64,000 nt of DNA, taken from contig JANYAE010000138.1 of NCBI GenBank assembly GCA_025355105.1, positions 1 to 64,000 on the forward strand, in the 5' to 3' direction. A program made the translations under genes and the position numbers. Below, piece after piece: positions 58,816 to 64,000 of this stretch; position 1 is the stretch's first letter, and each line of letters opens with the position of its first letter. A model generated the notes under the pieces. It saw nothing but the letters and a program-made list of their open reading frames with translations, made no database searches and was not told the DNA's origin. The stretch comes from Pseudomonadota bacterium (GTDB lineage Bacteria; Pseudomonadota; Gammaproteobacteria; Steroidobacterales; Steroidobacteraceae).

Positions 58816-59226
58816 CTACTTGACGACCTTGAGCGTCGGCCGGCGCGGCTGGTCGTCGCCGGTCGGCTTCGGCGGGCTGCCGCTCGCTTCCTGAGCGGGC
58901 TCATCGTCCGAAAAGATCATGCCCTGGCCGGTCTCGCGCGAGTAGATGCCGAGCACCGCGTGGATCGGCAGGCTGACGTCAAACGCCATGCCGCCGAAGC
59001 GCGCGCTGAAGCCGATGAGGTCGTTCTTCATCATCAGGCCGGCGGTTGCCGAGTAGCCGATGTTCAGGACGATCTTGCCGTCGCGCACGTATTGGCGTGG
59101 GACGACGACGCCCTCGACGGCGGCGTCGACCACCAGGTGCGGTGTCTGGCCGTTGTCCGTCATCCACTCGTGCATCGCCCGCAGCAGGTACGGGCGGCGC
59201 GGTGTCAGCGGCTGTTCCTTGGCCAT
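58816..59226 (-). CDS. sspB: ClpXP adaptor protein SspB
   Basis: Binds ssrA-tagged proteins, products of ribosome rescue, and hands them to ClpXP. 136 residues: a compact substrate-binding domain (RRPYLLRAMHEWMTDNGQTP, then VVPRQYVRDGKIVLNI and ARFGGM), a flexible linker rich in Pro, Ser and acidic residues, and the ClpX-binding tail RPTLKVVK. It follows petC by 20 bases. In most relatives sspA lies between petC and sspB; here it is missing. Confidence 0.95.
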   Translation of the reverse strand: MAKEQPLTPRRPYLLRAMHEWMTDNGQTPHLVVDAAVEGVVVPRQYVRDGKIVLNIGYSATAGLMMKNDLIGFSARFGGMAFDVSLPIHAVLGIYSRETGQGMIFSDDEPAQEASGSPPKPTGDDQPRRPTLKVVK

Positions 59227-59246
59227 GCGGAGCCTCCGCGCGTCCC

Positions 59247-59999
59247 TCAGTGGACGTCGCGCCAGTACTCTTTGTACAGCAGATAGGAGAACGCGGTGAA
59301 CACCAGCAGGAACAGCATCACCCAGACGCCGAGGTCACGGCGCTCGACCTCGATCGGCTCGCCGATGTACTGCAGGAAGTTCACGGTGTCGCGGACGAAG
59401 TCGTCGTACTTCTCCGGCGACAGCGTCCCCGGCTGCGCGAGTTCGAACTTCTCGAATTCGCTCTTCGCCGCGCCGCCCTCGCCCGGCTCGGTCTTGAACA
59501 CGGCGCTCTGCACGCCCTGCAGGTCGGCCAGTATGTGCGGCATCGCCGTGCCGGCGAGGACGGTGTTGTTGACGCCGGTCGGCTTGGAGGCGTCGGCATA
59601 GAAGCTGCGCAGAAACGCGTACAGGTAGTCGCTGCCGCGGGCCCGCGCGATCAGCGACAGGTCCGGCGGCGACGTGCCGAACCACTTTTTCGCGTCCTCG
59701 GCCGGCATCGCGATCTTGATCGTCTCGTAGGATTTCTCCGACGTGAACATCAGGTTCGCCTTGAGTTCGGCATCCGGGATGCCGAGGTCCGTGGCGACGC
59801 GGTTGTAGCGCACGAACTTCGCCGAGTGGCAGCCCGAGCAGTAATTCATGAAATTGCGCGCACCACGCTGCAGCGAGGCGCGGTTGCGGATGTCGTTGCC
59901 CGCCGGCGGGAATGAGGCACCCTCCTCGGCGAAGGCTGCGAGCGGCAGGGCGAGGACTGCCAGGGCGGCGAGCGCCGGCGCCAGCTTGTCAATGCGCAT
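59247..59999 (-). CDS. petC: Cytochrome c1 of the bc1 complex
   Basis: Haem-c subunit of complex III, passing electrons from the Rieske protein to soluble or membrane cytochrome c. 250 residues: Sec signal peptide (about 1-24), haem site CSGCH (54-58), axial Met in GTAMPHI, and a C-terminal transmembrane anchor (LGVWVMLFLLVFTAFSYLLY). Start ATG 59999 overlaps the end of petB by 11 bases. Confidence 0.96.
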   Translation of the reverse strand: MRIDKLAPALAALAVLALPLAAFAEEGASFPPAGNDIRNRASLQRGARNFMNYCSGCHSAKFVRYNRVATDLGIPDAELKANLMFTSEKSYETIKIAMPAEDAKKWFGTSPPDLSLIARARGSDYLYAFLRSFYADASKPTGVNNTVLAGTAMPHILADLQGVQSAVFKTEPGEGGAAKSEFEKFELAQPGTLSPEKYDDFVRDTVNFLQYIGEPIEVERRDLGVWVMLFLLVFTAFSYLLYKEYWRDVH

Positions 60000-61251
60000 G
60001 GTAGGTCACTCTCTTCGGGACCGGCTTGACGCTGTCGATTCGCGAGTACCAGGGCATCAGCAGAAAGAACACGAAATACAGCACCGTGAAGATCTTGGCC
60101 AGCAGCGGATAGATGCCGACCGCGGGCTTCATGCCGCAGACGCCGAGGACCACGAAGGTCACGACGAACACGCCGAGCGCCACCTTGGTAATCGGACCCT
60201 TGTAGCGGATCGACTTGACCGGCGAGCGGTCGATCCACGGCAGGAAGAACAGCAGCGCGATCGCGGCGAACATCACCAGCACGCCCCACACCTGGGTGCC
60301 GGCAAAGGACGGCACGGCGCGCAGCATCGCGTAGAAGGGCGTGAAGTACCACACCGGCGAGATGTGCGGCGGCGTGTTCATCGCATTCGCCGGCTCGAAG
60401 TTCGGCGGCTCGAGGAACAGGCCGTTCAAGGTCGGCGCGAAGAACACGATGCCGCAGAACAGCAGCATGAAGCACGAGATGTAGAACAGGTCCTTGACCG
60501 TGAAGTACGGGTGGAACGCGATCCCGTCCTTCGGGATGCCGCGCTCGTTGGTCTCGTCCCAGATCTCGACGCCGTCGGGGTTCAGCGAGCCCACCTTGTG
60601 CAGCGCGAGGATGTGCGCCAGCGCGAGGAACACCAGCACGATCGGAATCACCGCGACGTGCAGCGCGAAGAAGCGGTTCAGCGTGATGTCGGAGATGTAG
60701 TAGTCGCCGCGAATCCACTCCACCAGCGCGTTGCCGATGATCGGGAAGGTGCCGAACAGCGACACGATCACCTGCGCGCCCCAGTAGGACATGTTGCCCC
60801 ACGGCAACAGGTAGCCCATGAAGGCCTCGGCCATCAGCGCCAGGTAGATCACCATGCCGAAGATCCACACCAGCTCGCGCGGCGCGCGGTAGGAGCCGTA
60901 CAGCAGCGCGCGGAACATGTGCAGGTAGACGACGATGAAGAACGCGGACGCGCCGGTCGAGTGCAGGTAGCGGATCAGCCAGCCCCACTCGACGTCGCGC
61001 ATGATGTATTCGACGGAGCCGAAGGCCTCGGCGGCCGAGGGCTTGTAGCTCATCGTCAGGAACATGCCGGTGGCGAGCTGCAGCACCAGCACGAAGCCGC
61101 TGATGACGCCGAAGATGTACCAGAAGTTGAAGTTCTTCGGCGTCCAGTACTCCGTGACGTGCTCCCTGAGCATCTCGTCGATCGGAAAACGCTCGGTGAT
61201 CCAGCCCCAGAGGCCGGCGCCCTGGGCCTTGACGTCGCTCTCAGTCCCCAT
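59989..61251 (-). CDS. petB: Cytochrome b of the bc1 complex
   Basis: Membrane core of complex III that holds haems bL and bH and the two quinone sites. 420 residues with eight predicted helices; visible are the bis-His motif stretches (WLIRYLHSTGASAFFIVVYLH and FFALHVAVIPIVLVFLALAH in shorter form), the Qo-site PEW-type region read as HPYFTVKDL nearby, and a C-terminal helix extra compared with the b6 type, so full-length cytochrome b, not a split form. Confidence 0.95.
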   Translation of the reverse strand: MGTESDVKAQGAGLWGWITERFPIDEMLREHVTEYWTPKNFNFWYIFGVISGFVLVLQLATGMFLTMSYKPSAAEAFGSVEYIMRDVEWGWLIRYLHSTGASAFFIVVYLHMFRALLYGSYRAPRELVWIFGMVIYLALMAEAFMGYLLPWGNMSYWGAQVIVSLFGTFPIIGNALVEWIRGDYYISDITLNRFFALHVAVIPIVLVFLALAHILALHKVGSLNPDGVEIWDETNERGIPKDGIAFHPYFTVKDLFYISCFMLLFCGIVFFAPTLNGLFLEPPNFEPANAMNTPPHISPVWYFTPFYAMLRAVPSFAGTQVWGVLVMFAAIALLFFLPWIDRSPVKSIRYKGPITKVALGVFVVTFVVLGVCGMKPAVGIYPLLAKIFTVLYFVFFLLMPWYSRIDSVKPVPKRVTYHAH

Positions 61252-61280
61252 CGTCTTCGCTCCTTGCTGCGTCCGGCCGG

Positions 61281-61874
61281 TCAGGCGGACTGCGCACTAT
61301 CGCTGCCGACCAGAATGCGGCTGTCGGTCAGGAAGGTATACGGCGGCACCGCCAGATTGGAGGGCGCGGGCACCCCCTTGAACACGCGGCCCGAGAGATC
61401 GAACTTCGAGCCGTGGCACGGGCAGTAGAAGCCGCCCGGCCAGTCGGACGAGACGGTCACGTCGGCGGCCTCGAACTTCGGCAGCGGCGAGCAGCCGAGG
61501 TGGGTGCAGACGCCGAGCACGACGAAGAATTCGGGCTTGCGGGCGCGCGCGTCGTTTTTGGCGTAGTCCGGCTGCACCGAGCCGTCGGAAGCGGGATCGA
61601 GCAAGAAGGGCTTGGCGTTGTCGAGCTGCTTCAGCATCTCCGCGGTGCGGCGCACGACCCACACGGGCTTGCCACGCCACTCGATCTTGAGCATCGCTCC
61701 CGGCTCGAGCTTGCCGATGTCGATCTCGATCGGTGCGCCGAGCGCCTTGGCGCGAGCGCTCGGCTTCCAGCTGGCGAGGAACGGAGTCGCGGCAAATCCG
61801 ACCCCGACGGCGCCGGTGAGTGAGGTCGCCGCGATCAGCAGGCGGCGCCGGCCTTGGTCAACCACTTCGCTCAT
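61281..61874 (-). CDS. petA: Rieske iron-sulfur subunit of the bc1 complex
   Basis: Takes the first electron from ubiquinol at the Qo site. 197 residues: Tat-type N terminus (RRRLLIAATSLTG) that doubles as membrane anchor, hinge, and the [2Fe-2S] head domain with ligands Cys123/His125 (CTHLGC) and Cys151/His154 (CPCHGS); Cys128 and Cys153 should form the disulfide. It leads the petA-petB-petC operon, 29 bases before petB, and is divergent from the AlgW-like protease gene. Confidence 0.97.
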   Translation of the reverse strand: MSEVVDQGRRRLLIAATSLTGAVGVGFAATPFLASWKPSARAKALGAPIEIDIGKLEPGAMLKIEWRGKPVWVVRRTAEMLKQLDNAKPFLLDPASDGSVQPDYAKNDARARKPEFFVVLGVCTHLGCSPLPKFEAADVTVSSDWPGGFYCPCHGSKFDLSGRVFKGVPAPSNLAVPPYTFLTDSRILVGSDSAQSA

Positions 61875-61988
61875 GAACTACCCCTGTGAGACCTCAGTCG
61901 GCGTCCCGCACCGTTAGGCCCCCGGCCGTGCGAAAGCGACGCAACCGCGCACGCCGACTCAAGGTTTCGCCAATTCGAGGGATTCCGC

Positions 61989-61994
61989 ATTATA
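61989..61994 (-). promoter_or_regulatory. Candidate -10 box of the pet operon (TATAAT)
   Basis: A perfect TATAAT on the minus strand, 114 bases before petA, in the 183-base gap shared with the divergent protease gene. No convincing -35 is seen at 16-18 bases (TGCAGG at 17), so an activator may be needed. Confidence 0.45.
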
Positions 61995-62057
61995 CACACG
62001 GCCTCGCGTCGCCTGCAGCCTGCAGGCCGGCCCAGCCGACCGACATAGGGGTTTTCC

Positions 62058-63233
62058 GTGAGCAGCCTGAACCGCATCGCCCGCTTCCTGTCACCGTGGA
62101 TCGCGCTCGGTCTCGCCGCCGCACTGGTCGCGGTCTACCTGCGTCCGTCACTGCTGCCCGCACCGCACGGCCAAGCACCGGTCCCGGTCCCGGCCACGCC
62201 GGCGGCGGTGCCGGCCCAGACCGCGGCGCCGATAGCGGCGGCCCCGCTGCCGACGCGGCCGCCGGCGGCGGCGAGCTACGCCGACGCGGTGGCCCGCGGC
62301 GCGCCGGCGGTCGTCAATATCTCCAGCCGCCGCATCGTGGTCGAGCGGCGCGTGCCGCAGATCTTCGAGTGGTTCAACGGCCTACCTCCGTTTCAGCGGC
62401 GCGAGGAATCCAGCCGCGGCTCGGGCGTCATCCTCGACGCCGACGGCCGCATCGCCACGAACTTTCACGTCGTCAAGGGCATGCAGGAAATCGTTGTACA
62501 GCTCGCCGACGGGCGCACCGCCGCGGCGAAGCTCGTCGGCACCGACCCGGACACCGACCTCGCGATCCTGAAGATCGACCTCAAGAACCTGCCGGTCATG
62601 GCGCTCGGTCGCTCCGACCGGCTGCGCGTCGGCGACGTCGTGCTGGCGATCGGCAACAACGCCGGGCTCGGCCAGACCGTGACCCAGGGCATCGTCAGCG
62701 CCACCGGCCGCGAGATCGGCGCGGCGCTGCTCGAGGACTTCATCCAGACCGATGCCGCGATCAATCCCGGCAATTCAGGCGGCGCGCTGATCTCGGCCAG
62801 CGGCGAACTCGTCGGCATCAACACCGCGATCGTCGGCCGCGAGCAGGGGCTGGAGGGCATCGGCTTCGCGATTCCCGTCAATCTGGTGCGCGGCGTCGCC
62901 GCCGAGATCACTTCCAAGGGTCACGTCGTGCGCGGCTGGTCCGGGCTGATTGTCACCAGCCTGCCGCCTGAGCTCGTCGACGACAGCGGCGCGCCGGTGC
63001 ACGGCGTACAGATCCGCGGCGTCTTCCGCGGCAGCCCGGCGATCGGCACTGGCCTCGACGGCGGCGACGTCATCACCGAGCTCGATGGCACCGCCGTGCG
63101 CAACGACGCGGAGTTTCTCGCGGCGATCGCCCGCAAGGCGCCGGGCTCGACCGTCCGCCTCAAGGTGATCCGGCCCGGCGAGCGGCGCTTCGACGTCAAT
63201 CTGCCCATCGTCGCACGGCCGCTCGAGCGCTGA
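62058..63233 (+). CDS. DegS/AlgW-type periplasmic serine protease
   Basis: HtrA-family protease anchored in the inner membrane, which in relatives senses misfolded outer-membrane proteins and starts the sigma-E cascade by cutting RseA/MucA. 391 residues: N-terminal membrane helix (about 11-27), a Pro/Ala-rich linker (about 30-72), the trypsin-like domain with His137 (NFHVV), Asp167 (DTDLAI) and Ser240 (NPGNSGGAL), and a single C-terminal PDZ domain. One PDZ and a membrane anchor favour DegS/AlgW over DegP. GTG start with AGGGG in front. It converges on murA. Confidence 0.92.
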   Translation: MSSLNRIARFLSPWIALGLAAALVAVYLRPSLLPAPHGQAPVPVPATPAAVPAQTAAPIAAAPLPTRPPAAASYADAVARGAPAVVNISSRRIVVERRVPQIFEWFNGLPPFQRREESSRGSGVILDADGRIATNFHVVKGMQEIVVQLADGRTAAAKLVGTDPDTDLAILKIDLKNLPVMALGRSDRLRVGDVVLAIGNNAGLGQTVTQGIVSATGREIGAALLEDFIQTDAAINPGNSGGALISASGELVGINTAIVGREQGLEGIGFAIPVNLVRGVAAEITSKGHVVRGWSGLIVTSLPPELVDDSGAPVHGVQIRGVFRGSPAIGTGLDGGDVITELDGTAVRNDAEFLAAIARKAPGSTVRLKVIRPGERRFDVNLPIVARPLER

Positions 63234-63248
63234 GGATCGCCGGCGGCG

Positions 63249-64000
<752 letters not shown>

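Overview
The window is a very GC-rich stretch of a Gammaproteobacterium chromosome (base composition judged by eye, not computed). ZapD, YacG, BamD, LpoA, SspB, DciA, a meso-DAP-type MurE and lpxC beside ftsZ all point there. sucCD beside pilSR/pilA and pilBCD recalls Xanthomonadales and relatives (Nevskiales, Steroidobacterales); that placement is inference. I see no phage, insertion sequence, tRNA or CRISPR array: this is backbone chromosome, densely packed, with long runs of overlapping genes.

Layout. 1-14.5 kb: 3' part of mutS; a hydrolase-aspS-fmdB-like block; clpB with a heat-shock-type promoter; a ZIP metal transporter; pgeF-rluD divergent from bamD; nadE; sucD-sucC. 14.7-25.8 kb: type IV pilus locus with pilS-pilR, two near-identical tandem major pilin genes (each with a sigma-54 promoter and the same terminator), then pilB-pilC-pilD-coaE-zapD-yacG and a glutathione-transferase-like gene. 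25.9-30.3 kb: a lipoprotein prolyl oligopeptidase translationally coupled to a membrane-bound winged-helix/beta-propeller regulator. 30.3-35.8 kb: Nudix-domain protein, secA and an M23 peptidase whose long leader carries a clear cyclic-di-GMP-I riboswitch; dciA is divergent from it.

35.8-54.6 kb: the complete division and cell-wall cluster on the minus strand, mraZ-rsmH-ftsL-ftsI-murE-murF-mraY-murD-ftsW-murG-murC-murB-ddlB-ftsQ-ftsA-ftsZ, then a possible small gene and lpxC. Ten of its junctions are four-base ATGA overlaps. A sigma-70 promoter and three MraZ boxes precede it. 54.8-64 kb: rnpB (RNase P RNA), rsmI divergent from lpoA, a DUF938 methyltransferase, sspB, the cytochrome bc1 operon petA-petB-petC, a DegS/AlgW-type protease and the 3' part of murA.

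How they work together: PilS/PilR with sigma-54 would drive pilin expression, and PilB, PilC and PilD assemble and process the pilus. Mur, Fts and Lpx proteins build and divide the envelope, with LpoA, the M23 peptidase and the AlgW-like protease acting at the same layer. The main points for a second look are the c-di-GMP riboswitch over an envelope peptidase, the mosaic tandem pilins with an activator-site candidate at identical spacing, the peptidase/one-component-regulator pair, and basic histone-like tails on SucD and an FmdB-family protein.
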